In this document: positions 32,246 through 43,035 of the stretch, piece after piece
Numbering within the stretch: the stretch's first letter is position 1
Layout of the letters: each line of letters starts with the position of its first letter
The notes under the pieces: model-generated
What the model saw: only the letters and a program-made list of their open reading frames with translations
Databases searched by the model: none
What the model was told of the DNA's origin: nothing
Translations under genes and position numbers: made by a program
DNA from: Paguma larvata
Lineage: Eukaryota > Chordata > Mammalia > Carnivora > Viverridae
Direction of reading: 5' to 3'
NCBI GenBank assembly: GCA_030068075.1
Contig: CM057841.1
Span: forward strand, 37,241,030-37,305,029
DNA length: 64,000 nt

Positions 32246-34025
32246 TTGGAGTTGTGAATTTATACAAGAATAATTTTAAAAAATGGTGGTCAGGTTTTAG
32301 TCACTGGCACATGTTATTTTGCAAGTTCATTTTCTTTTAAATTTAACTTTCAATATATCAAGACAGAGGCATCAGACTCAAGAAATTTAAAAAATTAAAA
32401 TGTAATAAACACAATTTCCAAACATCCTTTGAAATATTAGTTTACTTATTGCTGCTTCTTGAGTTTCACCTTTGCCAAGACCCCTTTATTCTTAAAAAGT
32501 TAAAAAAATACTCACTGATTTAGTACGTGGAATATATCACAGCATAGCAGGATGATACGAGATTTGTATTTGTATTCATTGTACACAGAACACATAACTT
32601 GTATTGGAACTCACGGAATCTTGATTTATTTTATTAAAGTAAATATACCAAATAATATTTTTATAAGGAGGTAGTATAATAAAAGCAAGGTGGCTGGTGT
32701 ATAGAAGCACTCAGTGATAATAACATATGTTTGTTAAATCCATGTAGTATTGCTAAAAGTTGTGGACATGATAAATTAGTACTCGTTTTAGTAACTGATG
32801 ATTAGCAGCTTAAGGTAAAGAAATAACATTAAAGTGGAGTTATAGTGCAACTGAAGCTTTGGTTTCATAGTGACTCTCTTTACTTATATGTTCCATTTGC
32901 TTTCTGACCTTCTGAGTCCCCATTTCCTTGTCTACCAAAGAGGACAAGAGAAATCTACTAGTTGGTAGACAAAAATATCACATAGGATTCAATAATATAC
33001 ATTAAGGATATGCATTTTAATAAAATGATTGCTAATGTAATATATCATTTCATATATTCATGACATAAAGTAATATCTCTTTTATTTTTCTAACAAGTGA
33101 AACTCCTAATGCCTTATTAGAAAGAAATCCAGTCTCCTTTTGAGATTCCTCTTCTTTAAACTGTCCCTAACCCTCAAGGTTTGTTCTGTTCAAAGTTAGA
33201 TTTCATTCTATTCCAATAGCAGGTTAGAGAGAAAACCTAGGTCTGTTCAGTTAATTACTGTCAACATTGTTTGCTATTACATGGGGTCACAATTGAATGA
33301 TGGTCCTGCACACCCTGATAGATGATGTTTATCTATTTGCTGGCCCACATCCCTGTGCAGACCATGATGAATTCCCTAGAGAAGATGGTAGCATGCCCTC
33401 AGTACTACGTCAGGCCAAGTGTTTCCCAAGACACTTGGCAGGCCAAGGTTATAGCTCTGAGCAGCCCATTTTTTGTTGTTCATATAAATAGCAACCCTTC
33501 AGAACCACTAGGTCAAGGAAAGAACTACTATCCCATCTTGTTCTTTCCAGTGACTTTTCCTTTCCAAAGAATAAGAGAAACACTCAAAACACAACAAAAT
33601 TTAGTATATTCTCCTCCCAAACAATGGCAGCCTAATTGCTTTAGTTTTACCTCAATGGGAAAGAAAAGACAAAAGAAAAACAACTATTTCAGTTGATATA
33701 TTGACATATGCTGTCTCCTGCTATGTGAAATGAAAACCTGTCCTGTTAAGCAACCCACAGAAGTGCATCTGGCTTATCCTTTGCTTAGGAAGACACTCTG
33801 TGAAATGGGAAAGCATTACAACAATGCACACATAAGATTAAAAAACATAGTCACCTCTTTCCTCAAAGGATGGAGGTCAGTACAAGAGTACTGTGTATTC
33901 CTCATTTTCTGAAGGTACATTGCACAGTGATTAAGAATATTCACTTCTATCTTTGAAGTCAGTTCTATTAACTCTGGATGATCAAGATGGAGACAAAAGC
34001 GAAGTCCCAAATGTCATGATCTAGA
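32246..34025. other. Unique AT-rich sequence, 1.8 kb
   Basis: No gene is recognised. A 9-bp hairpin (GCCAAGTGT at 33414-33422 with ACACTTGGC at 33431-33439) sits inside a 124-codon plus frame (33322-33696) that has no domain or family resemblance. A weak minus-strand MIR-like patch lies near 32740-32830. Confidence 0.5.
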
Positions 34026-34029
34026 GACC

Positions 34030-34260
34030 AAATTATACCCTATCTACAGTGGAGAACCAATGAAACATTTTAAGTTGGGAAAGTACATGACAGAATTTGT
34101 GCTTTAGAAAACTCAGTCTGGAAGTTGAAAACAGTAGCTAAGAGGTTCTTTCTTGCAGGTCAGACATCAGGAAAGCATTGAATAAATAGATCTTTTATTT
34201 CCTAATAGGAAGCTAGAGAAATTTGAAGTCAAATGGGGAGAAATGTGAACTGTCTAGTAT
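34030..34260 (+). mobile_element. Old LINE (L2-like) fragment
   Basis: 'gagaaccaatgaaacatttt', 'aagtacatgacagaatttgt', 'aaaactcagtctggaagttg' follow the same ancient LINE region seen elsewhere in mammals ('gccattggaggg', 'gtgacatgatctg', 'atcactctggctg'). Diverged and non-coding. Confidence 0.55.
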
Positions 34261-34585
34261 AACCTTAAATACTGTGACCAAAATCATAGGTGGGATTTTA
34301 GGTATTCAAAAATCAATCTTGAAGTACAAACAATGGAATACACAATTCTATAGGAGCTTGCCATCAAGCATTTGAAACTTAAAATATAGCTATTATATAT
34401 AAAATAGTGTAGCACTGGTAGAGGAAGAGAGAGACTTGGAAAATAAAGAGTATGCAACACAATAAAGACAATATAGTGGATTTCCATGCCACACTAGCCT
34501 CACAATAATGGCAATGTTTCAATATTTTGAAACTTTGAAGAAGGAACTAGTTCAACAAATGGTTTGGGAAAATTTGCCATTTATT
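34261..34585. other. Unique sequence
   Basis: Nothing recognised. Confidence 0.5.
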
Positions 34586-34589
34586 TGAA

Positions 34590-35080
34590 TGGAGTATAAA
34601 GGTAGAGTATTGTTTCACACAGTATACAAAGTGTGTCAGTATGGATTAGATATTTTAAAATTTAAAAAAAGCCTAACAGTAATGTAAAATATTTAGAATA
34701 TCATGGTGGGGAAAAAAATAAAAAGCTTTCTGCTCTGAGCAAGACACTGAAATCAGAAAGTATATGGGGAAAGTTGATAATTGTTAAAGATACACATGTT
34801 AAAGACGTGAGTATGTATGTACATATAATGAGAAACTGATATTAATGAACTTCATGTATGAAAAGCTCTTTTAAGTCCGTGGAAAAAAGATATATATCCC
34901 TATAGCAAAGTAGACAAAACGAGATAATTTAAAAAAGAACAAATGCAATTTAAAAAGACAAACAAGTAGAGCCAACATAATTTCTCTAGTATATTCAGAG
35001 ATATTTGGGAAATGAGTAGACAATGGCTCTTTAAAAAAATCTTAAGTGATAGTGTCCATTGTTCAAATAGGTGCAGGAAA
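34590..35080 (+). mobile_element. L1 ORF2 3' part, dead fragment
   Basis: The plus strand resembles the end of L1 ORF2: near 34850-34985 'cttcatgtatgaaaagctct', 'agatatatatccctatagca', 'acaaatgcaatttaaaaa'. It contains stops in all frames and many indels, so it is an old relic. Confidence 0.5.
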
Positions 35081-35710
35081 ATAATTTATAAGAAATCAGT
35101 ACAAATATAAATGGTGTTTGCCAACCAAAGTCAACTCGGTGTCACTTGTAAAAAATATTTAGAAATACATGTTAATTTCTGTATTTAGAGAGAGATTAAT
35201 AATCTAGACAAATAATTTTTAAAAATGTTAAACTAAAATAACTATGAAAGTAAGTAGAGGAGACGGATTTGAGACCTATTTTCAGTTATGGGTGTAATAG
35301 GACATTGCTGGATACTCAGTCATGAGAGCTATTGTTCTCATCTATTCCCATCTAGAAAAAAATATTTTCTATTTCTCATCCAAAAAGAAATCCTTATACC
35401 ACACTGATGAGGAATCTCAAGTTTACTGCACATTTCGTGGAGAATGAAGAAGAGGCTTTGCAAAACAGCCTCCTAATATAAATCCTCCAAATGGGTATTT
35501 CCTTTAACTTCGACTTCCATTCTTAAAGTCCCCCAGAAGCCAAGACCTTCATTTTACCTTTTCCATACGTTCTTTCCCAGTCCTCACAGTACCTGTGGCA
35601 TCGTGACAGGTGCTTCGGTTAATATACACAAATGGAAACTTGACAACTTGACTCTCCTTCCCATGTTCCAATGAATGATTAATCCTTAATGGTTTATTAA
35701 ACCTTTTGTT
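35081..35710. other. Unique AT-rich sequence
   Basis: Possibly continuing L1 3' sequence at the left; nothing firm. Confidence 0.4.
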
Positions 35711-35723
35711 AAAAAAAAAAAAA

Positions 35724-35930
35724 GCAGGGCACATGAGTGGCTCAGTTAGTTGGTTAAGTGTCCCACTGTTGATTTCAGTTCAGGTCCTGATCTCAGTCTG
35801 TGAGTTCAAACCTGTATCCGCCTCCATGCTAATAGCTTGGAGCCTTGACGTCCTCTTTTCTACCTCTCTGCCCCTGCGCCACTCACACATGCACTCTCTC
35901 ATTCAAAATTAAAAAAAAAAAACAAAAACA
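35724..35930 (+). mobile_element. CAN-type SINE, plus strand
   Basis: Preceded by A(13). 'acatgagtggctcagttagt', 'ttcagttcaggtcctgatct', 'gtgagttcaaacc' (B box with a G-to-A change), CT-rich body and A-rich tail with C interruptions. Confidence 0.9.
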
Positions 35931-38094
35931 GATTTCTCCATTGATAGAGTGTGGAGGGATTCTACTCTTCAAAAACATGGTATTTTTGATCGATTTCATT
36001 ACTTAGGAATTTATTTTAAGAAACTACTCTGAATGTAGATGAGTGTTTCTCTACAAGAAACACTGGAAATTTCAAGATTAATTTTCTTCAACTACTTATC
36101 ATGATGTTGAGGTGGATAACTTATCTTCCCAAATCCCCATCTACACACACCCACAAAAAAATCAATTGCATTTGACTTTTTCTTGACTTGAAGAATACGG
36201 GGTTCCTATTTTCACATGTACAATTGTTGCTGTCGCTGGCAATCTTCCTTCTATAGCCAATTGTGAAAATATCCAGAAGGATCAATAATGCATTAAAATG
36301 TTGATAATTTAGATTTTTTTCAGTATGAATTACAGTGTTACATTCTTTCCAATGATATTTAACTCATTCTTTGGTATTTAGAAGAAAAAGATAACACATG
36401 TACAAAGGTTGCTCTATGTTTCATGCTTTGATTTTGTAGGAACTTTGAGATGTAGTACAAACAGGTATTTATGTTGTAATTTAATAAATCTAAATATCAA
36501 TGTCATTCTTTCTCATTTATAATGAAATCCAACTTTGAAGGAGGCAAATGACATCATTTAAGAGGACTGTGAGATTCATACTGCTTTAGTTAAAGATAGA
36601 AAGATTGATACCAGGAAGACATAGTAAGGGCAGTAGTCGAGAGAGAATACAAAACCACTGGTTTCCGCTCCGGGGCTCCTTGCAGTCTATTACAATTTTT
36701 TTCAAAATTTCTGAAGCATTTGCTGAAGAAACCAGAGAAAATAGCACATTGAGGGTAACTACCCCCATACTATAAGCATAATGTTAACTGGTCAACTTTA
36801 CATAGTTTATGATATTTTTCTCCGAACACCATAGTCTCTGTATTATCTTTTGGTGCAAGTCCTTTCTAGGCATTCAATGATCTGTATGAAATAAGCAAAT
36901 GAGAGAAAATAAAGATAATAATTAATAAAAAATATATGAGATTTTACAGTAATAATCTGACATGGCCTGCAGATAATGTGTATCCGTGGGGAATCCAATC
37001 AAACATCAAACAATTTCTAACTCCTTAATCCCAAATGTGTAAAGAAAGAAAAACAGGTAGTTACTAATACAGGTAATCTTAGCAGTCAAACTTTTAAAAA
37101 CTTGGTTACCTGTGTCCATTGTATCTTTCAGCTAAACTATTAAATCACGTTGAAAAGATTCAAAATAAAATTTACAGTGTCATTTACTGGAGGATTGTAT
37201 CAATTTTTTAGATTAATCTGAGAAGAATTGGCATGTTTATAACATAGTGTTTCATATTTAGAATCATGCAGAGTCTCTCCAATTAATAAAATTGACCTTT
37301 TATATTGCTCTATAGTCTTATATTTTAGAACAAGATCATTAATTTTAATGAATCTTGTTACTAAACTTACACTCTGAGGTTTTTAAATTTTGTATGTCTG
37401 AGTGAAATTTTATTATTATATAATCTATTTGTTTATTTTCACTTGTAAAAATTTCATATTTTTAAGCAAACTTTCTTATTAGTTTAATATTCTTTTCCTA
37501 GCAGAATATCTCTATTTATCTGGTAGACAATCATATCATTAGCAAGCCAGATAAATATTGTTTCTATCATTCTAATGTTTACATTAGTTCTCATCTACTT
37601 ACTTGTGAAACAGTTCGTTAGCTCTGCTTCTCAAAGAAACTGTTCCTTTTAATGATTCCAAAGCAACTATCCTGAAAAAGCAGTTTATATGTGTGTGTTT
37701 GGGGGTGTGTGTATCCGTGCGAGCATGCATGTCCGTGTGCGTGTCTTTAACCCAAAGTCTTCTTAGTCAAGTGAATATTGATAAGACTTTTACTACATCA
37801 AGCTTATCACCTGTTGAAAATCTCACCATAACTTAAGACTTTATCCACCTACTAAAGCATGATAATAACGTAAATTGTTTCCAAGGAAAGATAAATGTCC
37901 AAAGTAATTCCACTAAATGAAAAACTCATGCAAATGTATCCATTCATCTGCAAATTATATAATTTGTAAACCAAGTAAGCAGGCAGTATAGCAGATATAT
38001 GTTATGCAAAGACAAAAACAAACAAACAAAACCTTAACATAGCTTCAAGTTGTTCATACATGTGACCTGTTAATACTGTCCTGGAAGAATGGTC
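35931..38094. other. Unique AT-rich sequence, 2.2 kb
   Basis: No recognised gene or major repeat. It has an imperfect GT-rich tract with CpGs at about 37690-37746 and (AAAC)n near 38015-38028. This is among the longest repeat-poor stretches in the window. Confidence 0.5.
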
Positions 38095-38250
38095 TCTAAC
38101 AGGGTTTATCAACATAGCTGCAAAAAAGAATAACCAACAGAGCTTTAAAATAACTTTTATTGCATTCTGCTGATTCCTGGGCCCCCTTATGAGAAGATAT
38201 GACTTCATTACTCTGAATCAGAGCCTGTATATCCTGATATTCATTACCTT
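38095..38250 (-). mobile_element. MER5-type hAT relic
   Basis: 'aaccaacagagctttaaaat', 'ttctgctgattcctgggccc' and 'cattactctgaatcagagcc' fit a MER5-class element in one orientation; the strand is tentative. Confidence 0.55.
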
Positions 38251-38254
38251 TTTA

Positions 38255-38375
38255 AAAAATGAATTATGTACTTATTTTTGAGCAGTTTTTAGTTTTATAG
38301 AAAAATTGAGTGGAAAGTACAGAGAGTTCCCATCTACTCTTGACCCTACCATGCCACCCAGATTCCCCAGATTCA
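38255..38375. mobile_element. L1 3'-UTR-like fragment
   Basis: 'gagcagtttttagttttata', 'gaaaaattgagtggaaagta', 'cagagagttcccatctactc' match a motif common in old mammalian L1 3' UTRs. Confidence 0.5.
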
Positions 38376-39085
38376 TTGCCTTTTTGAGGGGGAGGGGATG
38401 GTCAGGACTAAATTTGAACTTCTTGATTTAAATCTGGATATTTCACTACATTATTTTCTTATTAAATGTAAGCATATAGAAAAAAGTTATGATTTTCAAA
38501 ACCATTAAGTTGTCCTTATATGTGAAACATCTTATAAGACTAAAGAAAGAGTTAACGAAACTCTAGAATTCTCTTATTTCCTCTTCCCACGCATATCCGA
38601 AAGAAACTATGTCAAGATACTAGCAGCTACTTAGAATTTAGAACATATAAATAAAGTTGTTGATTTTGCTGCTCTTTACTTTTCTAATTTTAAGAATCCT
38701 CATGCTGTTGAAAATACTTGTGGTGCTTGGCACTTGTTAACGTAAGGTACTTAACATTAAAATAGCCAGTAGCTAGAGATTCTCAGGGAATAAATAGTAT
38801 TTAATCTTCTATTTTGAATGGTTTAACCAAATTCTCCATCTTAGAGTATATATATATATTTTTTACTTTATATCCAATGACAATCATAGGAAGACAGTGC
38901 ATATGGTAGCTATTGTATATAAATTGTATAATCAGTGTGAGGATAGAAAAGCAATGAGCAGAGATAGTGAAAGATAGCAACTAACAGTACCCCTGTTGAT
39001 TTTATAGGCATAGGATCCTTATTATATGTCATGCCGATATGTCGACATACATTAAAGTGAGGGTCAAAAGTAACACTCCACCTGC
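38376..39085. other. Unique sequence
   Basis: Nothing recognised beyond a (TA)n at about 38849-38860. Confidence 0.5.
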
Positions 39086-39535
39086 TGTATTAGTTTCCTA
39101 GGACTGATAGACTAATTACTGAAAAGTGAAAGACTCGAAACTCAGGTAATTTAATCTTTACCATTCTGGAGGCTGGAATTCTGAAATCAAGGTGTCATCA
39201 GAGCTGTGCTCCCTCCAAAAGCTTAAGAGGAGAATCTGTCCCATGACTTTCTTTTAGCCTGTTTTGTTTGCCAACAGTTCCTTTGAATCACCCCAATTTG
39301 TGCCTCTATTGCAACACGATGTTCTATTTTAAGATGTGTTTTTCTATTTCTTCTCTTCTGCTTCAGACACCAATTTTGGGGGGAGGGATAAAGGGTCTAT
39401 CCTTAAGTTTAAGTGGGAACTTATGTTAACTCATTGAATCTTTGCAACCCTATTTCCAAAATAGAACATATACTGAGATCCTAGGAACAGTTTTGAGAGT
39501 TAGAGAGACTAACTCCCTTTAGTATGTTCAGATAA
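39086..39535 (-). mobile_element. MLT1-type MaLR LTR, minus strand
   Basis: Starts with the LTR terminus 'tgtattagtttcctaggac', then 'ccattctggaggctggaatt', 'ctgaaatcaaggtgtcatca', 'gctgtgctccctccaaaagc' and 'gcaaccctatttcc'. It is a solo LTR without internal retroviral genes. Its 5' end faces the next LTR. Confidence 0.82.
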
Positions 39536-39553
39536 ATCTCACAGTTTCATACA

Positions 39554-39883
39554 TTGTTCTGGTTGGAATGTTTGTGTCCTTCTCCACTCCATCCCCCAGA
39601 TTTATATATTGAATCCCTAATCCCCATTGTGCTAGTATTTAGGATGGCCTTCAGGTCATTGGAGTTAAATGAGATCATGAGGGTGCAACTACAGTCAGGG
39701 AAGCAAGGACATGAGAGGACACAATAAGAAGGCATCCATCTTACAGCCCAGAAGGGAGCCCTCACCAGAAACTGATTTCCCACCCAAACACTAATCTCAG
39801 ACTTCCAGGAACTAGAACTCTGAGAAATAATTTTTTGTTATTTAAACTACTCAGTCTATGTATGGAAATCTGAGCTAAGACTT
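39554..39883 (+). mobile_element. MST/MLT1-type MaLR LTR, plus strand
   Basis: 'ctggttggaatgtttgtgtc', 'tgaatccctaatccccattg', 'gagatcatgagggtgcaact', 'aggacacaataagaaggca', 'gggagccctcaccagaaact' and 'actctgagaaataatttttt', ending 'gagctaagactta'. About 50-70 bp of the usual middle appears to be missing. Non-coding. Confidence 0.85.
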
Positions 39884-40135
39884 ATATTACCCATATTTTA
39901 TATATGAGAAAATGACACTACCTGTCTTTAGGATTATTGGGGATTACAAGAAATAAACATACTGGTTAAACTGAATCTAGAAAAATATTGAGGGTTTGTT
40001 TTGTAACTACCTCTAGCATGTGTCTTTGGCATTTGAAGATAAGGGAGAAATGAGTTCTGCCCTAGAAGCTGTTGAAAGTTCGTGTTTTTAGTCTCTCTAA
40101 ACCTGTTTTCCCATATTAAACAAGAAACACTGTGC
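39884..40135. other. Unique sequence
   Basis: Nothing recognised. Confidence 0.5.
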
Positions 40136-40139
40136 ATTT

Positions 40140-40225
40140 CCCCAAACAGTACTGAGCACTACAAAGATGATATAGTACAAAGTACCTGACCCATAGTAGG
40201 TGATTCGTTGAGGCTAATTTCCCCT
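40140..40225 (+). mobile_element. MIR/L2 tail fragment
   Basis: 'agtacctgacccatagtagg' followed by 'tgattcgttgagg' is the common MIR/L2 tail pattern. Confidence 0.5.
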
Positions 40226-40364
40226 CCTTCCTGAATATTAATATCAGTGCAAATATTAATGCAGATTTTTTGTTTCAAATTCATTTTTTTTCAATTGTAT
40301 ATCATGTACACATCAAAATCCAACATGTTTATGGTCTTTTTGATTTTCAGAACACATTATCTGG

Positions 40365-40645
40365 TCTTAAGATATTCAGTAGTATCCCATTGCCAGTAGG
40401 TTCAATTAAATTCAGTGTGTTTATAATGGCATCTAAGATACACTATAATCTAACTACAAGGTAAATTTTACCCCTCATTTATTAAAATTATTCCCTCCAC
40501 AAATCCTAAGACTGTTCTTATTCCCCGTCCCTTCTTATAATTCTCCTTATTCCATAACTTGTATTATGTCCTCCCCTCCACCTGAAATGCTTCCCCTCGG
40601 TGAAATTTGTAACATGCACTGTAGGATTCAGCACTGAGCAAGGAA
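40365..40645 (+). mobile_element. LINE L2 3' fragment
   Basis: 'agtatcccattgccagtagg', 'gtttataatggcatctaaga', 'tacactataatctaactaca' and 'tccacctgaaatgcttcccc' follow the L2 3' region on the plus strand. Confidence 0.68.
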
Positions 40646-40907
40646 ACCATTGTTCCTTCCTGGGACCCTGGGAAACTCGGACAATTAAACAATATGCTAT
40701 AATATAATGCCACAAGACAGGGTAGAAATGCAATGCCCTGAGAATGAAAACAGGGCATCTAATCAAGACTTCATGGAGACCATATTTGATCTTTGATCTC
40801 AGGAAGGCAGATATAGTGGGAGATAGAAGAATGACAATGATCTGTACACAGAGTACACTTTGTATAAAGTTGTGGGTAAAGAGACAGCTGGACTTTCTCA
40901 TAACACT
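40646..40907. other. Unique sequence
   Basis: Overlapping frames here, including 127 codons on minus at 40518-40901, run across L2 and unique DNA and show no domain. Confidence 0.45.
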
Positions 40908-40920
40908 GAAAGAAGTTTTT

Positions 40921-41111
40921 GGGGTGCCTGGGTCACTTGGTTAAGTGTCCAGCTTAGGCTCAGGTCATGGTTTTATGGTTCATGAATTCGATTCCTCAAG
41001 CTTTCTGCTGTCAGCAAAGAGCCATTTCAGATCCTTGGTCCCCCTCTCTCCCTGCCCCTTCCCCACTCATACTTTTTTTTTTCTCTCTCTCTCAAAAATA
41101 AATAAATATTA
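40921..41111 (+). mobile_element. CAN-type SINE, plus strand
   Basis: GGGGTGCCTGGGTCACTTGG head with a small internal loss, 'taggctcaggtcatggtttt', CT-rich body interrupted by a T(9), and 'aaaataaataaatattag' tail. GAAAGAAGTT at 40908-40917 and 41112-41121 is the target duplication. Confidence 0.93.
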
Positions 41112-41121
41112 GAAAGAAGTT

Positions 41122-42860
41122 CCAGTTGGAGCATAAACTTTGGGGGAGGAAAAGCAGAGTAGAAAAGATGAGACTGGAAAGCAAAAGAGCCACTAGATTA
41201 TAAAAGGTGTGGAGAGTCGAAGAGTTTATTACTCTGTATTCTGAATCAATAAGAAGCTATTTTTTTCTCAGATTAATTTGCATATAACTTAGCCAGAGTC
41301 CTCCTTATTGAGGATCTAACTATTTTATACTCTTTTCCTCAATATTCTGCTCTCATTGACATTCTCCCTTCTACACTACTCAATAAATATATGATAGGTG
41401 GTATTACAGTATCAGTGAATGACAGAGTTCTTCCAAAAAGGAACAATCACCTCCATTTTCTTTTAGTCAGTCACTTGGTGAGCATTCTCCAACGACTTAG
41501 GTGAGAAAATCCCAAGGTCAGCATATGCTGTCTGCATGAACGAAATGAGAATGCTCTTTTAAAGTTTTGATGAGTGGTCAGATTGAATTGGCCTAATGCA
41601 TTTGTCCGTCTTCTCATTGAAGAAAGGCAGCTAAAGAGTTGAAACCCTCATCCATTTCAAGTAACAATTTAAGCCAGCTCTGTACACTCTTCAATTAAAA
41701 TTCCCATTTGATAAATGGAAACATACTATTTGATTTGCAAGAAAGAGAATCAATAAATATCTGTAATATGGATACCAGTGAGTCAAGTCTGAGAAAATGT
41801 TGCTTGAATAAATAAGCTAATATCTCAACAGGACCCCAGCAATATTCCAAATGGAAAGACAAACCTAAATAAAGAAGAAAAAAATAGATAAAAGTTCAGC
41901 GAAAAGAAAAAAAATAGCTAAACCAAATTAAAAAAAAAAGATATGATTGAGGGTTTGTGTTAGAATTAATAAAAGGAAAACACCAATATCCAAAGTCGTA
42001 TATGCTATTATAAACTTCTTTATATCTGTGGTAGTTAGATTTTATTTGCTCACTATGCCTGCATTCTTCCTGAGATATTTTCCCTGAGTTCAGTTATATT
42101 GGAAAGTAAGATTATATTGCTATTGAGTTCATTTTCCTAGTATATAATACCAAACTGGGTTGCAATATCTGACAGATTTATGACTATTTGCTGAGACATA
42201 TTTTATAAAATGGCAGAATAGAAGGCCTTTTTTTCAATCTGCTCCCTGTAGCAAACCTTCATAGAAAAAAATAGTTTTTAAGGAGGAATATATTACAATT
42301 TTTTCAAAGTCTTTTTTGTCTGTGGCAAAGGATATTTCTGAATAATATGTTGCAAAATAATGTATTTCAGATGAAACATACAATTCATTGCTTATCCTAT
42401 AGAGAAAGACTTCTTCCTGTCAGCTGCTAAATGTGTGAGTTCATGGGTATATAAAAATAGAATGCACTCGGCAATGAAAGTTACAGGTTGATTGATGACA
42501 CCCCATTGTCAAACAATTGATAGCAAGTGAGGAATTATAGTGACCTTGTAGTAGAGTACAAATAATTCAGCAGTCCCTGAAATATGTTAAGCACACTAGT
42601 TTCCTTCTTAGGGGTGCTTAGGTCACGTAAATGGGGGAAATGTCTCTCTTTAATTTCCTTGAGACAAACTGTAATCACCTTCAGGAAAGTAAAGGAGTGG
42701 GTAATTTCAAGGATGTTTCTTTAGGTTACCTTTTAAAATATTCATCCATTAACAATTGTTAGATAAAGCCCAAATAATCCTATGAAATTAGTCAGAATGA
42801 TATAGGAATAGAACTGAGAATTTAAAAATTTTGTCTTCTTAATATAAAAAAAATGGTGGT
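41122..42860. other. Repeat-poor unique sequence, 1.7 kb
   Basis: No repeat or gene is recognised. The 41460-41830 part is evenly mixed in composition and free of low-complexity runs, as seen in conserved non-coding DNA, but that cannot be tested here. A-rich patches lie at 41876-41940. Confidence 0.45.
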
Positions 42861-42864
42861 AACA

Positions 42865-43035
42865 AAGCATGGTGAATTATACCACCTGTGGTCTCAGCCA
42901 GACCTGAGAACAAATTGAGTTTGCCACTTGGGAGCTGAAGCAGCTCAGGCACACTTCAGTTTTCTCATTGAAAAGGCAATAAAAATGCATCTTTCACAGA
43001 TTTATTGCTAGGATTGGACATAATCATGTGTATGT
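42865..43035 (+). mobile_element. MIR fragment
   Basis: 'tgtggtctcagccagacctg', 'caaattgagtttgccacttg', 'cacacttcagttttctcatt' and 'aaaatgcatctttcacagat' run in MIR order. Confidence 0.7.

Noticed and set aside
33322..33696. 124-codon plus-strand frame
   Set aside because: No recognisable protein features; hydrophilic mixed sequence without signal, domain or splice context.
40518..40901. 127-codon minus-strand frame
   Set aside because: Overlaps an L2 relic on the other strand and has no domain.
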